Counted from the first letter of the stretch, positions 1 to 12,198 are shown. The stretch: DNA of 64,000 bases from Symbiodinium natans (GCA_905221605.1 CAJNDS010002078.1:122001-186000); one strand, 5' to 3'. Notes: generated from the letters alone by a model not told the origin. Translations and numbers: made by a program.

Positions 1-3000
1 TCATGGTACTTGTAGGAGGCATCGTCCTTTAAGGAGTTCATCAATGAAGTACTTCGCATGATTCACAAACACCAGAGACAAAGCCCAGGGCCTTGATCTT
101 GCCGAACCCTACCAGCATGATGTGGATCACCCCGATCCTTAAAGCGGCTGTTGCCCGCACACCCTTTCACCTACTTGCATCGACCAGAATGCGACCTTGC
201 CGACTGTAGCCAAGCGTCATGAAGCACATCGGAATCCTCAGGGTTGCATCAACACATGCAAGCCTTGACAAAACAATCTACACCCCCCACAAGCGCAGTG
301 CTCAATGCAGTGGCAGCTGGACAAGCTGGACAAGGAAAGCGGCATCAAGTCTAGCTCCCCAATCTTGGACTGGAGGAGTGTGTAACCAAGCGCTATCAGT
401 ATGAGCAGGGATGTCTGAATCACCTGCACGTTGTTGGGTGTGGGACAACACCTGCACAAGCACAAGGCCAAGTCGGACAGTGTGCCTGCGCTAGCATGAA
501 AAGGATCTCGGAAAGGACTTCGCAGGCTTTTAGGCCATCACCATCGTACTTGTAAGCGAGAAGGTGGATGGTGTGCATAGTCTGAGCAAGGCAAGGATCA
601 CCATGTGGTCAAGCTATGTCAAGTTAAGGGTCCTCCGTATCCCCTGAACTCCAAACAGCGCTCTGGCCGTCTTGTGAATTCGGACAGAACTTGACATCCG
701 GATGAGAGTGTGATTAGGTACAGGTCTTGCAGGTTCCTTCTCCCAGTTGATAGAAAATGTGCGCCGGGCGTTGCAGAAATTGAGAGCTTCCCAAGACTGT
801 TGAGAGCTACTCACTGCTGTACCTGTTGCCTTCTGAGCACTGGCAGCTGGAATCTGCAATCCCAAACCTCGGGGGGTCCAAGCCCTAAACAATCGCAATT
901 GCGGGCCTGTGCGACAAATTGAGTGATCATTCCTTGGGATCAGCAGGTAGTGAACAAGAAAGCAAGCGGCCCCAAATGGCACCTACACCCACACGTCTGT
1001 TCAACTTCTAAGCAAGTATCCTGACGCTAGCGTCCAAATGACCGGATGCACGTAGCCTGCGCTTTTCCCAAACGCAAGCGTCCTGCCAGGTGCACAAGTT
1101 TGGTGAAGCAAGCTGGCTCATTCTGCCTGGCTTACTGCATCGCCTTAACCGACACACTTTGCACCTCCCATTTATCGGAATCGATGTTCCAAGCAATTGC
1201 CCGTCCTCTTCGCGAACCAGTGCAGGAAGACTATGAAGGACACGAGAAACAACACCTTCGCTTGCAAACCATGCCAAAAAGATAGCGGTGCTGCCATCTG
1301 GCTTCGTGGTGTTGCAACGCATCAAGTCTGCATGAATCGGCACAAACCCACAACTGCCCCATCGCCGGGCCACCGCTGACGGGGCACGACACAGCGTCCA
1401 AAATCTCTACTGCACTTTGCTTGACACTGCCTTGCTACATGAATACTGGTATCGTTGCGAGCCAGCTCCTTTCAACATGGGTTCCTGCCCCAGCGGGTTG
1501 CCACCAGAGTTGGTTTGTCAGTGTCAGGTCGTTTTTCTCATCATGCAAACAAAACACCAGTAAACACACACATGCAGTCAAAAGTTGGTCCAACACCTGC
1601 CGCCAAGCCACATTTGCTAATAGCATGCCTCGCCTTAGTATCTTAGTAGACGCACGTCATGAAAGCAAATTGATCACACTGAATGAAGGGTTTTTGCAAA
1701 ATTTGTCTTCTTGCTGCTTGCTACGGCGTTGAGCGAATCAAGCCATCACTCACAAAAAGAATGCACAACCTACAACAAGAAGCCTTGACAATCTTCGATT
1801 GAACCTACCTTCGTCTAGAATCATGTCGGGTCCCAGAACATGCTCACAATGCGGTTTAATGCCAAGCATCATCTCCACACTAAACTCCGATCCGTTGGGT
1901 TGTTGAGCATGAAACTCGAACTTCAATCTGTGCCTAAGCACGACGCAATGAATTGTCGGCGCAAGCGATTGGCCACCTCACAGACTGACAACGCCATCTT
2001 CTTGCAGCAGCTTGCGTGAAATTGGCCAGCGACTGCTGGCAATCCGATATCACGAAATACCTTCAAACTCGGCAGCAGAGCTCATACAGGTGCAAACTGA
2101 AACCACAGAATCTGGTGCTAATGGTATGCCATGGTGCCAGATGTGAGGACGAATGTTCTGGCTTAAAGTGCCTCCAAAGGATGACAGGCACTCACAGGCA
2201 CTCACTGCAGTGACGCGGCAATACATCATGCATGCCGTATGCACCTTGAGACCATTCCGTCCAGTTGGAACCAGGCCCGATGGAGATATTTCGCACCTCA
2301 CATGCACTCGCTCCGAGTGATCTTTCTTTGACAAGGATTCCAATATTTGGTTGGCCGGCCGCGCAGCAACGATCTGCGACACTTTATGTCGTATTGAACG
2401 CCTCAAACCAAACCCCCAAAACTTTGCCCTAATCGTAACATAATCCCAAACCTGGGTTTCCTGTTGGAATTTTCTTACCTTGTGATTTTGCTGCCTGCCG
2501 ACGCTCAATGATGTCAATCGCACGCTTAGGTAATCGCTCGCAACAGCCTTTCAAACTTTCACATCGTTTCTCGTTTGCGGCGAGGTGCAATCAATGAACT
2601 CAAGTTGCCATTCGAAATGGTGGATTTTCTGAACACGGTGCATTTGACATCACAATACCATTGCGCTTCTCTCTCAACATGAAATAGTGGATGAAATTCG
2701 GCACTGCAATACGGGTACAAAAACCCACAAGAACTGGTGTACTGGTACTTGATGTTGTGTACTTTGTGGTATCAGGCTTGTGGAACCACTGCGAGCCTGT
2801 TTCGCCCGTTTCTGCCGGTCGCAGAAGTTGGGCTCTGCCTCTACATCGGGCCAATGCTCGTCCTTAACCAGTTCACACGGCACTGCGACAAAATCACCTG
2901 ACATGGCGATCCATAGCGCGATTCAGAACAACACCGAAGTAGAAACGGCATGTAAAAAATTGTCCGAGCATCCAAGTACACCTCCAGCTGCAGGACGGCA

Positions 3001-3390
3001 GCTTCCGGTATGCTTTTCGGAGCCGCTAATTGAAACCGGAAGTTGAAGCTGCCTGTACCTTCCGGCGCCCAGCGCATCCAACATCGATGTACTGGCCACG
3101 CCACAGCTGTAAACGAGCCGGGAGGGCCGGTTTCATAACCAAATTTGCTGAGATACCTGCGAGCCAAAGTGGGGTGGAAACACTCCTCAAAGCTTTAAAG
3201 AAATGGTAAAATTGACGTCCTTCGAACAAGTTGACACGTTCAACCGCTGAGGAGAAACAAACTGTCATGATTTGGCCCAGTCTATGTGGTGGCATCATCC
3301 CCAGTGATCTTATCAAACTTCACGAGGTGGGGAATATTATTGTTGTATTATCTGGCCTCTTTTCTGTCCGCAAGACTCCCCGGTCGGGAC
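1..3390. other. No recognisable gene
   Basis: Open frames here are short, overlap on both strands and match no family I know. The longest is a minus-strand frame of 157 codons at 2050-2523 with no visible motif. I see no splice-bounded coherent peptide, no repeat array and no RNA gene. The stretch is best left as intergenic or intronic DNA. Confidence 0.6.
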
Positions 3391-3440
3391 CAAAGCTGCA
3401 TGCAGCAGTGCACCCTTTCACTTGCCACCACCTGCGTGCC

Positions 3441-4412
3441 CATGCGCCGACATCAGCCCGCGGGTGGGGCTCGCCTGTACGTGTGAGCGGGGAGACGAGC
3501 GTGGCGTCAACCGCGAGCTGCGAGCCGTGCCAAAGGGACAAGTTTTTCTTTTGCGGGGCCTTTTTCCTCCTGTCCGCGCGGTCCCTGTGCAGTGGCGCCG
3601 CAGCCAGGGTGCAGGCAGCCGAGTCACGGCATGCAGCTGGCGAGGGGGGCAGGGAAGAATCAGCAAGGAGCTCGCTGAGTGCTGGGGGTTCCCCACCAAT
3701 GTTGCCGGTGCCAGCGAGGGGGAGCGACAGCAGGCTTGCTGCGAAGGCCATGCAACGGCGAAAGCGAGCAGGGCCGACCACCGCTGGGCAAAAGCAGAGA
3801 TGGCAGCGGGACGGCTGGACGGTGGCACAGAGCGGGCACGGCAACGTGCCAGCAGACGCACGAAGCGGGCCGCTTCAAGGCTCCAACCTCAATTGCGATG
3901 ACGGCCAGACGGCACTGGGAGGGCGAGCGAACTCGGGGTAGGTGCGGACCTTCGCGCGGCGCGCGATGCGGGGTGCCGCCCCGACAGCGTTGCCACCTTC
4001 TCGGCGGGGGGGCCCCAGCAGCCGTGAGGGGAGACACGAAGGTTGTGTACTGCGACTTGGGCGCCGCCCCATATGGGAAGGCCATTTGCGATGACCTCAA
4101 TCCGCCGTTCATCCTGGCGGGCTGCATCGAGGTTGAGATCACGCACGCAGACATTGAGTGCGACAGTGGCCCCGGCCTCCTTGAGCCGCCGCACGCTCCA
4201 GGGGCCCTCCCCTCGCACGTAGGACTCCGATTCTCGGCCCAAGCGAGGAATTGATGAAATTTGCGGTTACTCTTTTCATAAAGCCGACGGCCATGCTTTG
4301 ACCATGCCCTCGACGATTGAAAGAAAACACCAAGGTAACAGTACTCTGAAACCACTGGCACGTCAGCGCCTTGCAGGCGGAAGTGAAAATGATGACATCT
4401 ACGTTTTGGCAC
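3441..4412 (-). pseudogene. Decayed reverse-transcriptase element, C-terminal part, rearranged
   Basis: Read on the minus strand, 4412-4240 gives a stretch with a YLGV motif (SEYCYLGVFF) typical of the region after the RT core in non-LTR elements. From 4240 to about 3870 comes the segment with RRIEVIANGLPIWGGAQVAV, in two frames because of indels. From 3870 to about 3635 comes a tail with RWSALLAFAVA and AASLLSLPLAG. At about 3540-3450 a second copy of an upstream motif (WHGSQLAVDATLVSP) follows out of order. So at least two copies of the same element family are joined here. I recognise these motifs as a family common in dinoflagellate genomes; that assignment is from memory. Stops and frameshifts make it a pseudogene. 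Confidence 0.55.
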
Positions 4413-4439
4413 AGCAGGCGCGTATCTCGCACTTGTACC

Positions 4440-4722
4440 AGCGCCTGGAGCATCACTTGTGGTCCCATGCTCGGTTGCGCCTCAACGCAGCCCCTCCCCT
4501 GCTGCGATCCAGCGCCAGGGCCGCCTACGTCGCCCGCTGGTCAGCCCTCCTCTCCTTTGCAGCCGCACGAGCACTGGCCGCGAGTCTTCTCTCGCTGCCC
4601 CTCGCCAACGCCGCCAATGTTGATGGGGAAGCCTTGGAGTTGAGCGACCTCCTGGGCGCTGCCGCCTCTGAAGCGGCCCCACCCCCACCAGTCCCGAGCC
4701 GTTTGCCTCTCCGCACCTGAAG
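4440..4722 (+). pseudogene. Inverted fragment of the same RT element tail
   Basis: On the plus strand this piece encodes the tail already seen on the minus strand at 3870-3635: NAAPPLLRSSARAAY, ARWSALLSFAAARALAASLL and a SLPLANAANVDGE segment, ending in an acidic ELSDLL stretch and prolines. It lies head-to-head with the minus-strand fragments on both sides. It is open to a stop at about 4720. The inversion shows rearrangement after insertion, or insertion of one copy into another. Confidence 0.55.
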
Positions 4723-4807
4723 GGCCCTGGACCTCCGTCCTCCCCGCCCCGCCCCTCCCGAGCCATAGGGTGCACAGGGACCGCGGACCCTCAGGCAGCA
4801 GCAAAAA

Positions 4808-4874
4808 GGAGCGGGAAAAAAAAAAAAAAATGCGAAAACCCGCGTGGGGTCCGAGGCGCAAAAGGGGGGGGGGG
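4808..4874. repeat. A-run and G-run at a transposon junction
   Basis: A run of about 15 A (ending near 4831) is followed within 35 bases by a run of 11 G (4864-4874). The pair sits exactly between the inverted plus-strand RT fragment and the minus-strand RT fragment, so it may mark an insertion junction. Confidence 0.5.
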
Positions 4875-4949
4875 TTCGAAGCAAACTGCAAGGTTGCGAC
4901 AACACGACTTCGGCAGAGAAAGTGTCGAGACTAGCCAAAGCTGCAATAA

Positions 4950-6275
4950 GCTGCACGCAGCCGCGGGCCGTCGATGCGCCTGTCGTCTGCGACAGGCACG
5001 TCGATGTTCATGTCGGCGACGCGGACGTCGCGAGCGACACGCGCACCGGCCTCGCGGCAAACCCCCGCAACGGCGCGGTCCAGTAGCCATGCGCGCGCGG
5101 CGAGCAGCGCACGCGGCACGGTGGTCCCCGAAAGCGTCGAGCCTGCCACGACAGCTGCACGTGCAGGGGGCGAGTGACCGGGGCAGGCGCAGGCGCCGCA
5201 GGAGCAGAATGCGGAACTGCGCATTCGGAATGGACACGGCCTCGTGCGTGGGCGCGACGGTGATGGCTCGGGCAGAATGTGGCCCAGCCTGCGACAGCAG
5301 CAGCGCACGGGACGCAAGGGTGAGGTCAGAAAAATGCGTCTCGCACGCGCGTTCGTCGCACGCTCCGGCAGCTTGGCGCTGCCATCCCTGTGGGGCATCA
5401 CCTGGCTCGAAAGCGCAGCCGCGCGCTGGCGGCGTGTCTGAGGCGTCAAGGAGGGAGGCCCACGCCGGCGCGTCGTAGCCGGTGGCGCGAAGGGCATCGC
5501 GTGCCTGATTCGCAGCGGCCGCTGCGGGCAAGGGCACATGGCCCTGCAAGGCATGGAGCAGCCGGTCTGCAGCTACTGGCGCTAGGGCATGGATAACCGG
5601 CAGCGTGTCACACCAGGAGGCCCAATGGGCAGCTTGGCGGGCAGCAACGGCAGAGCGCACGGAACATGAGCTTGCGAGGTGCGTGGCCGCAGTCAGCAGT
5701 TCCAGCGCCTCCATGTCCTGCAAAAGCAACTTCAAGTGCTCAGCCCTAATGCCGGAACTATGCCGGACAAGCCAGCCGCCCCGCCCCGTCGAGCCTCGCG
5801 AAATGCGCTGGCGACTGCTCGGTGAGAGCTGAACGGAGCCCTTGGGTTGGTACTGAAGCAACTCAGCGGCGTCGGGACCTGCGCGTCGGGCGGGCGCTTC
5901 ACGGAATCAGTGAGCGAGTCCCGCGTTGGCCTCCATGCCCGGCGCGCGTGCGCGACAGAGCTCGCCCTGCCGCACTTTGGCGCATGCTCGCTCGTTGGCG
6001 CGCGCTTGGACGCCACGGCTGGGTCGAGCTCCATCGGCGGCTCGCGAGCTCGTGGTCCGGGCCGTGCACCAGCAAGGAGCTGTCTCCGTTCGCCTCGTTG
6101 GAACGCCGCTGCCCGTGCGAGGAGCGTTGCCCGGCCTTGCGAGCCTTGTTGCTCCGGGTGTGCCAGCAGCATGTGCGGGGCGAGTAGGAACAGGGCCAAT
6201 GCCGTGACCGGCCGCGTGCGCCGCGCGCAGCCGCGTCAGGGCTGACGTCAACGCGTGGCGGACTGCCGCTCGCAT
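4950..6275 (-). pseudogene. Non-LTR-type RT element with the polymerase core deleted
   Basis: Minus-strand coding sequence in at least three frames. The first part (about 6275-5860) has MLLAHPEQQGSQGRATLL and ARAAAFQRGERRQLL. The frame from 5861 then gives a region with RAEHLKLLLQDMEALELL, which in this family lies just before the reverse-transcriptase palm. At about 5630-5670 the frame passes directly into HWASWCDTLPVIHAL, which normally lies after the palm. No YXDD-type active site is present between them, so the catalytic core is missing without loss of frame. Further on there is a zinc-binding-like CxC...GDHRAAC cluster at about 5165-5109, then a frameshift into NIDVPVADDRRIDG near 4980. 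The element cannot encode an active polymerase. Family order is recalled, not searched. Confidence 0.55.
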
Positions 6276-6353
6276 GAAGGGGAGTCGCTCGTCGATGCGA
6301 TATCGTGCCTCGAAGAATGGTGCGTGCTCAATATGATCGAGGCCTGTTGCGAA

Positions 6354-6780
6354 TCAGCGCGGGGCCCACCCACCAAAACGTGCCGTCCTACTCAACCGCC
6401 CTTCCACACGTCTCAAAAATAACGAGGGCATGTTCCACTCCAGTGCGCTGTCGCCAGCCCATCTCCCCATCAGCTCCGTCCTTGGGCTGACAGGGTCGTT
6501 GACCGATTTCGCGAACTGCTTGTAGGTAATGTTGACCACAGCTATGGGACGCCAGTTTTTGGGCAACTCATTCGAGGCCAGTGCCAATGCGATCGCGCAT
6601 TGAAGCGCCACTTTTGCCGGATGCCTTTTCAATGCCTACCGGGCACCCATTGCCACCAACGGACACATCAAACAAGGGACGTATCTGGGTTGTCGCTGGC
6701 CAACGTGCAGAGGGGCAACAGCCTGCTTTCAGTGAAGTTCCACTGCCCCGACAAGTTTGCTTCGCCATTCGTTGACCAAC
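6354..6780 (-). pseudogene. Reverse-transcriptase fragment (NWRPIAV motif)
   Basis: The minus strand encodes ELPKNWRPIAVVNITYKQFAK, which fits the N-terminal RT motif of non-LTR elements (NWRPIxxLNxxYKxFAK). The remainder on both sides is in shifted frames with stops and shows no catalytic motif. The motif is of a different RT type from the element at 4.95-6.28 kb, so this is a separate insertion lying immediately next to it. Confidence 0.6.
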
Positions 6781-6789
6781 GCACGCGAG

Positions 6790-7520
6790 CTCCTGGGTAG
6801 AGGATATCAGCCAATCTTGTTCGAGAGAGGTTCGCAGCTTATACTTGAAAGTTTAAAGCGATGAGCCTACTGGGGCCTCATTTGGCACATTGAAGGCGGT
6901 TTTTTCAATAGCCGATTTTCCGGCCTACAAACAATCAACCAGTTTGACGTGCTGTGAAACTGGTTCGCGGTTCCGGCTAAAGTGAGGCGTTGCGGATCCT
7001 CGTCCAAACCTTGTTGGTATACAACTTTTCTGCTGAAGAAAGGCAATGTCGGCGAGAGCGAGAACCCCAGCCTCTGCCCTCTGAAACGCCACGTCGTCGC
7101 TCCTTGTTCACATGGCGCACCGCTGCTACAGGCCAGGCCGCCACCCCCCTCCCCCTCCCACCCGGGTTTGGAGGGAATCTCCCCTCTGGCTTGGCAACAC
7201 CTGCCAACGTTATTCGGGTTGAGCAGCTCAATGGGACATGCCCTCGCATCACAGCTGGCCGCAAAAGAGCCTGCCAAACGGCAGTGCGACCTGGGCTTCC
7301 CCAACGCAGCGGAAGCCCCAATGCCGTCGATCAGAAGCAAGCAACAACGAAGGGCCCCACGCTGTATCAGAACAAATCACCACCCATAGATATTTGCAGT
7401 GATGTGACCCAACATACTCAACGTGTGCACACATGCAGCCGTTTTTAGCGGAAGGACGCTGCGCATTTTCAAAGCAGTAAAGATGCGTGAACAGCCGATG
7501 TACGCGGTCTCTCTGCCGAT
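6790..7520. other. No recognisable gene
   Basis: Open frames overlap on both strands without motifs. A C-rich stretch lies at about 7138-7160. Nothing can be assigned. Confidence 0.5.
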
Positions 7521-7529
7521 CGGGAATCT

Positions 7530-9060
7530 TTGCGTGATCGAGGGCGGGACAACATGCAGCAGGTTGCCATTGACCACTGGAGGCCACCCACAAGTGACAT
7601 CGTCGCCAGGTTGGGCTTCCGAGGAATGAAGTTCGCGACCGAAATTAGAAAATGCTCTTCTTGTGAAGTACGAGAAGAGCTGGGCTTGATCCGATGGCGT
7701 GGCAATTCATAAAACATGTCTTTCACGACGTGATCCCTGACGTGAGAGGGCATCTCAATGCATCTCACTGATGCCCCGAAGCCATTGGTTGGCGGACACT
7801 GGCATTCCGCACAGAACTCACAACAGGCGATTTTTTTTGTTCTGGGGCCACGTCGCGCTTGTGGGCGGTGTGGGAGCGGCAACCACGAGGAAAAGCGGAG
7901 CGTTCCCCATGTTGACTGCACCACAGAACTGAAGCGATAGGAGGCGAGTTGCGAAGAAGCGTGAAGGTGGAGATGGCAGCGGCCTGCAAGGCAACAACCC
8001 ATCAGTCCAAAGGGGCAAGCCACTTCAACGTACCTGACGCTTTTGCTTTGTTGAAATTGCCATGACGAGGATTGCTGGCCAAAAAGGTCGTGGCAGCAGA
8101 GGCGGTGCAGGGAAATGCTATGCCAAGAACAGCAGCGATGCAGTTTGTGGTTCAATTCGCCGAAGAGTTTCTGCCTTTCTGGACCCGCTCAGGAACGTTG
8201 TGGTCGCAAAATACTGTGTGTGTGCCCCATCACTGCTATCTTTCGGATGTAATGGACATCGCAGGAATGTTGGCCTCGTTGCACTCCATGTTTGGGGTTG
8301 TCTCTTACCTTGCAGCACAAAAGGTGTTCCATTCCCTCTTTTAGGAAGTTCAGGTTTCGTAACCGGGCTTCGCAATCGCGTTCCGCGCAAGAAACCGCCA
8401 TGTCACTTACACGGCCCTGCCGACAAGGAACCGTCTTAGGGTTGGGATGAACCTGATAATTCATTCAACTGGCAATGCTGGTAGTGCTGTAGAACATCCT
8501 GATGCTGAAAAAGGTGGGCTCTTGTGGGCGCTATCGACCACGGACATCGACGTGATCGGATGCGAGACGAGTCAGGCTGAAGCCTCCACTGGTTCTCTTT
8601 CTTCGGGCCGGCTATCCGAACTGGACCAGCCTTGGATTGATGACAACACTTCAAAAAGGACTCTGTCCAATGAACACATTGGCATGTGTAGCCATGCTAT
8701 GTAGTTATGATGTCAGGAGTGCTGCATACAGTCAAGCTTCAATTTTTTTGCCTCCGGCAATTGTTACGAAGGCACCATGGCCACAACAGTCCTCAGCGCA
8801 CTGCATGCACCAACATGGCTGCCGACATTAGCAAACATGTTTGAGGAAGGCACCGGATCTGCCGGCAAAACGAGGAGCAGCAGCAACAAACGCCAGAAAC
8901 CACGGTTTTCATGCTCCGCCATGGTTGCTGCAATACCTTCCGTCCCCCGGCTACATGAGCCTTGCGTTTGTCTACAACAAGGCTGCGGAAAATCTCGCGT
9001 ATCGGAAGCTTCATGTTTGCCAAAGTGTCTGCCATCGTTCGCAAATCTGACATGCAAATA
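7530..9060 (+). other. Possible decayed coding sequence, unidentified
   Basis: The plus strand reads as natural-looking peptide in pieces separated by stops: a piece with HWRPPTSDIVARLGF at 7565-7712, one with AMQFVVQFAEEFLPFWTRSG at 8072-8344, and one with GLLWALSTTDIDVIG at 8447-8704. The pieces are not bounded by convincing splice sites. They could be a frameshifted pseudogene or part of a large mobile element. The minus strand (7469-8155) is also open for 228 codons, so the strand is not certain. I do not recognise any domain. Confidence 0.2.
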
Positions 9061-9069
9061 AATCCCTTC

Positions 9070-10620
9070 CCTCACATGGTCAAGAGGCAGGACATCAACA
9101 TTTTGCTAACGTCGACATGTACCTTTCCGAGTATCGACAATATGCTTGCGATCCTGTCGGCCCTCGACCGGCACACAAAAATCAATAAGAAGGATTCATT
9201 GATGGCATCCTCACGTATATACAACTGTCAGCTTGGTGTCGGACAAACTTTGCGCATCGAACATCAAAAAATGCATGCAGCTTGAACTGCAAACGTTATT
9301 CCTCCACATGACATTATTTTCTGTTGTTGTGTGACGAGGTCTCCATGCGAACGCTGGAAACTTGATGTCCTGGAGTAAGGGAACAAGCTTGTTCACACGA
9401 AACCAAAGAATTATCCTTCTGGCTGAGCCCGACGCACGATGTCGAAGTTGATCATTATCGAGAAAACGAGATTGGTATGCTTTCAAGTTCGCCATGTCTC
9501 AGAATTCATAATCATACAACCCAGCTGTTGAAAACGCGGCTCTCACATGAACATTCCATTTATCCGGAAGATTGACGTAGTGGGTTGAACCTGCGTCATT
9601 GTTGCCCAGCCCCCGGAGCCAGGGAAAGTTTGTTCTATTCTACACGCCTAGCCACGTAGCCATCGTACTTTATGCAAACAAAAGATTGTACGCGGGTCGC
9701 ATAATGCAAGCATCGGCTACACCAGATACAGGGTAAAGGGTAAGCGGATGTGGTTGGCAGGCATGATTCTGGACTCTGTTGTGAAGGCACATCACCACAA
9801 CACACCATGCTCTCATGAGGCAGGCAACTCAAGCAACTCAGCAGTAGTAGGGCACAAGGCTTGAACCGGCACAGCAGCTTCTACTCTGAAGGCATGCAAC
9901 AAAGATAGTCCAATTTCTGCTAGGGAATCAATTGTGGAACAAAAAAAATGGTTTGCTGTTTATGGGAAGTGGAATAAACAATAGGAAATTTCACTGTGTG
10001 AGCTTCCAGTGCATGATAATCCATGGCAAGGGGGTCGGGTAACGAAAGAAATTGTTTCTCCGATGATTTTGTTTGTCTCGAACATCAAAGTTTTAAGGAG
10101 TTTTGGTTTGCGTCGAGCTACCGAAGCAGGCAAAGCTGCTGAAGCTGCTGAAAAGACTTGGCCGTAGACAGCCTGAGGCAAACATTCTGGAGGCAAACGT
10201 CATGTTCACACTACCTCGTTTCCTGATCTCAAGTGTAGTCCTCCATCGGATTCCAACCCCAACAAACCCAAGTAAAGCATTGAGAAAGCATGACCACACG
10301 TCACAAGCGGGAATCTGGTACTTGTCAACTCCGAAGGGTTACAAAAAAAAACCCATGATGTAGAAGCGGTGAATGACGACATCAATGAGGAAACCGATCA
10401 TCACCATAACAGCACCATAGCATGACCCCTCGTGCGACAGCACTTCAAGCTATTTTCAAGCACTTCTGAAGTTTTGGCTGCCATGGGTATGTCCAGTTCA
10501 AGCCATGGAGGATGCTTGCAAAAGTTGGCACGTAACTGCGGCTGCGTACAAATCGTGCGCCAGCAGATGCGGACTCCGCCTTTAGTTCTCAACTTCGAGC
10601 AAGGCGCGGGTATGGCTGGG
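9070..10620. other. No recognisable gene
   Basis: Only short overlapping open frames with no motif, no tandem repeat and no splice-bounded peptide. Confidence 0.5.
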
Positions 10621-10878
10621 CATCATGGGTCGAAGTGACGTGGCACAAACAGACGAGGTTGAGCCAGAGCTTGATGGAACCGAGATGAGAGTGAGCTATG
10701 GACGGTGTGCATTCCCGAGAGATGCCGCGCCACGGAACACTAAACTTGGTAATGCCTTGGCCAAGGTCGAATATTTTTTATGGGTTGGGCTGGGCCGGTT
10801 GGAGAAGACATCATACAGACAACGCCCCAACACATCAATATATGCATATATGTATATAAGAAGGAAAGACAGAAACAC

Positions 10879-10922
10879 ACACACACACACAGAAACGCAC
10901 AAACACACACACACACACACAG
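10879..10922. repeat. (CA)n microsatellite
   Basis: Two adjoining runs of CA dinucleotides, interrupted by AGAAACGCACAAA. The same motif occurs in inverted orientation (TG) 1.3 kb downstream at 12.2-12.58 kb. Confidence 0.9.
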
Positions 10923-11028
10923 AGACAAAGACAGCACAAGCAAAAACAACCTTTTCTCTCAGATGTTGGAGCTTCTTGTGTCGACATTCTGAACCGCGCA
11001 CAGGGCAATCGCGACTTCAGGGGCCGCA

Positions 11029-12015
11029 GGAGAAAAAGAGAGAGAGAGAGAGAAAGAAAGAAAGGAAAGAAAGAAAAGAACGAAAACAAAGAAAGAAAGA
11101 AAGAAAGAAAAGAAAGAAAAGAACGAAAACAAAGAAAGAAAGAAAGAAAAGAAAGAAAAGAAAGAAAGAACGAAAAGAACGAAAAGAACGAAAAGAACGA
11201 AAAGAACGAAAAGAACGAAAAGAACGAAAAGAACGAAAAGAACGAAAAGAACGAAAAGAACGAAAAGAACGAAAAGAACGAAAAGAACGAAAAAAACGAA
11301 AAGAACGAAAAGAACGAAAAGAAAGAAAAGAAAGAAAAGAAAGAAAAGAAAGAAAAGAAAGACAAGAAAGAAAAGAAAAGACAGAAAAGACAGAAAAGGC
11401 AGAAAAGGCAGAAAAGACAGAAAAGAAAGAAAAGAAAGAAAAGAAAGAAAAGAAAGAAAAGAAAGAAAAGAAAGAAAAGAAAGAAAAGAAAGAAAAGAAA
11501 GAAAAGAAAGAAAAGAAAGAAAAGAAAAAAAAGAAAGAAAAGAAAGAAAAGAAAGAAAAGAAAGAAAAGAAAGAAAAGAAAGAAAAGAAAGAAAAGAAAG
11601 AAAAGAAAGAAAAGAAAGAAAAGAAAGAAAAGAAAGAAAAGAAAGAAAAGAAAGAAAAGAAAGAAAAGAAAGAAAAGAAAGAGAAGAAAGAAAAGAAAGA
11701 AAAGAAAGAAAAGAAAGAAAAGAAAAGACAGAAAAGACAGAGAAGACAGAGAAGACAGAAAAGACAGAAAAGCCAGAAAAGAAAGAAAAGAAAGAAAAGA
11801 CAGAAAAGAAATACAAGAAAGAAAGGAACGAAAAGAACGGAAAGACCGAAAAGAACAAAAAGAACGAAAAGAACGAAAAAAACGAAAAGAACGAAAAGAA
11901 CGAAAAGAACGAAAAGAAAGAAAAGAAAGAGAATTATAAAAAAAAGAAAGAAAGAAATGAAAGAAATGAAACAAGAGAAAGAAGAAAAAGAAGAGAAAGA
12001 AAAGAAAGAAAGAAA
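11029..12015. repeat. Polypurine 9-bp minisatellite, about 1 kb
   Basis: The tract is built from 9-bp units. GAACGAAAA units dominate 11168-11316 and GAAAGAAAA units dominate 11318-11726, with GACAGAAAA variants around 11380-11418 and 11727-11790. From 11419 to 11728 there is no pyrimidine on the plus strand for 310 nt. Because the unit is a multiple of three and lacks stop triplets, the plus strand stays open (Lys/Glu/Arg) from 10625 to 12040 and the minus strand is open too. I regard these long frames as by-products of the repeat. A charged-helix protein cannot be excluded without transcripts. Confidence 0.9.
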
Positions 12016-12019
12016 GAAA

Positions 12020-12072
12020 TTCGTGAATTTGAGTGAGTAAGGGAGTAAGCGAGTGAGTGAGTAAGTGAGTGA
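12020..12072. repeat. GAGT/GAGTAAGT microsatellite
   Basis: Short run of GAGT-type tetranucleotides with AAGT and AAGC variants, directly abutting the polypurine minisatellite. Confidence 0.75.
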
Positions 12073-12079
12073 GAACAGT

Positions 12080-12160
12080 TTCCCCCTAAGCCGTCAACCC
12101 CAAATCCCAAACCTTTGACCTGAAACTCTACACCCTAACCCCTCAAACCCTCAAAGCCGT
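12080..12160. other. Telomere-like degenerate patch
   Basis: C-rich strand with imperfect repeats such as CCCTAACCCC, CAAACCCTC and CCCCAAATCCCAAACC. They resemble a degraded CCCTAAA array (the TTTAGGG-type telomere reported for dinoflagellates), but no two units in a row are perfect. It lies between the GAGT and TG microsatellites. Confidence 0.3.
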
Positions 12161-12198
12161 ATCGGCCACGGTTGGACCCATGACGGCGTCGGACCCCT

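Noticed and set aside
7469-8155. 228-codon minus-strand frame
   Set aside because: The opposite strand reads equally well and neither has a recognisable domain; kept only as a possible decayed coding stretch.
10835-11974. 379-codon Phe/Ser/Leu-rich minus-strand frame
   Set aside because: Antisense of the same minisatellite.
10625-12040. 471-codon Lys/Glu-rich plus-strand frame
   Set aside because: It follows from the 9-bp purine minisatellite; the non-repeat N-terminal part has no motif and runs through a CA microsatellite.
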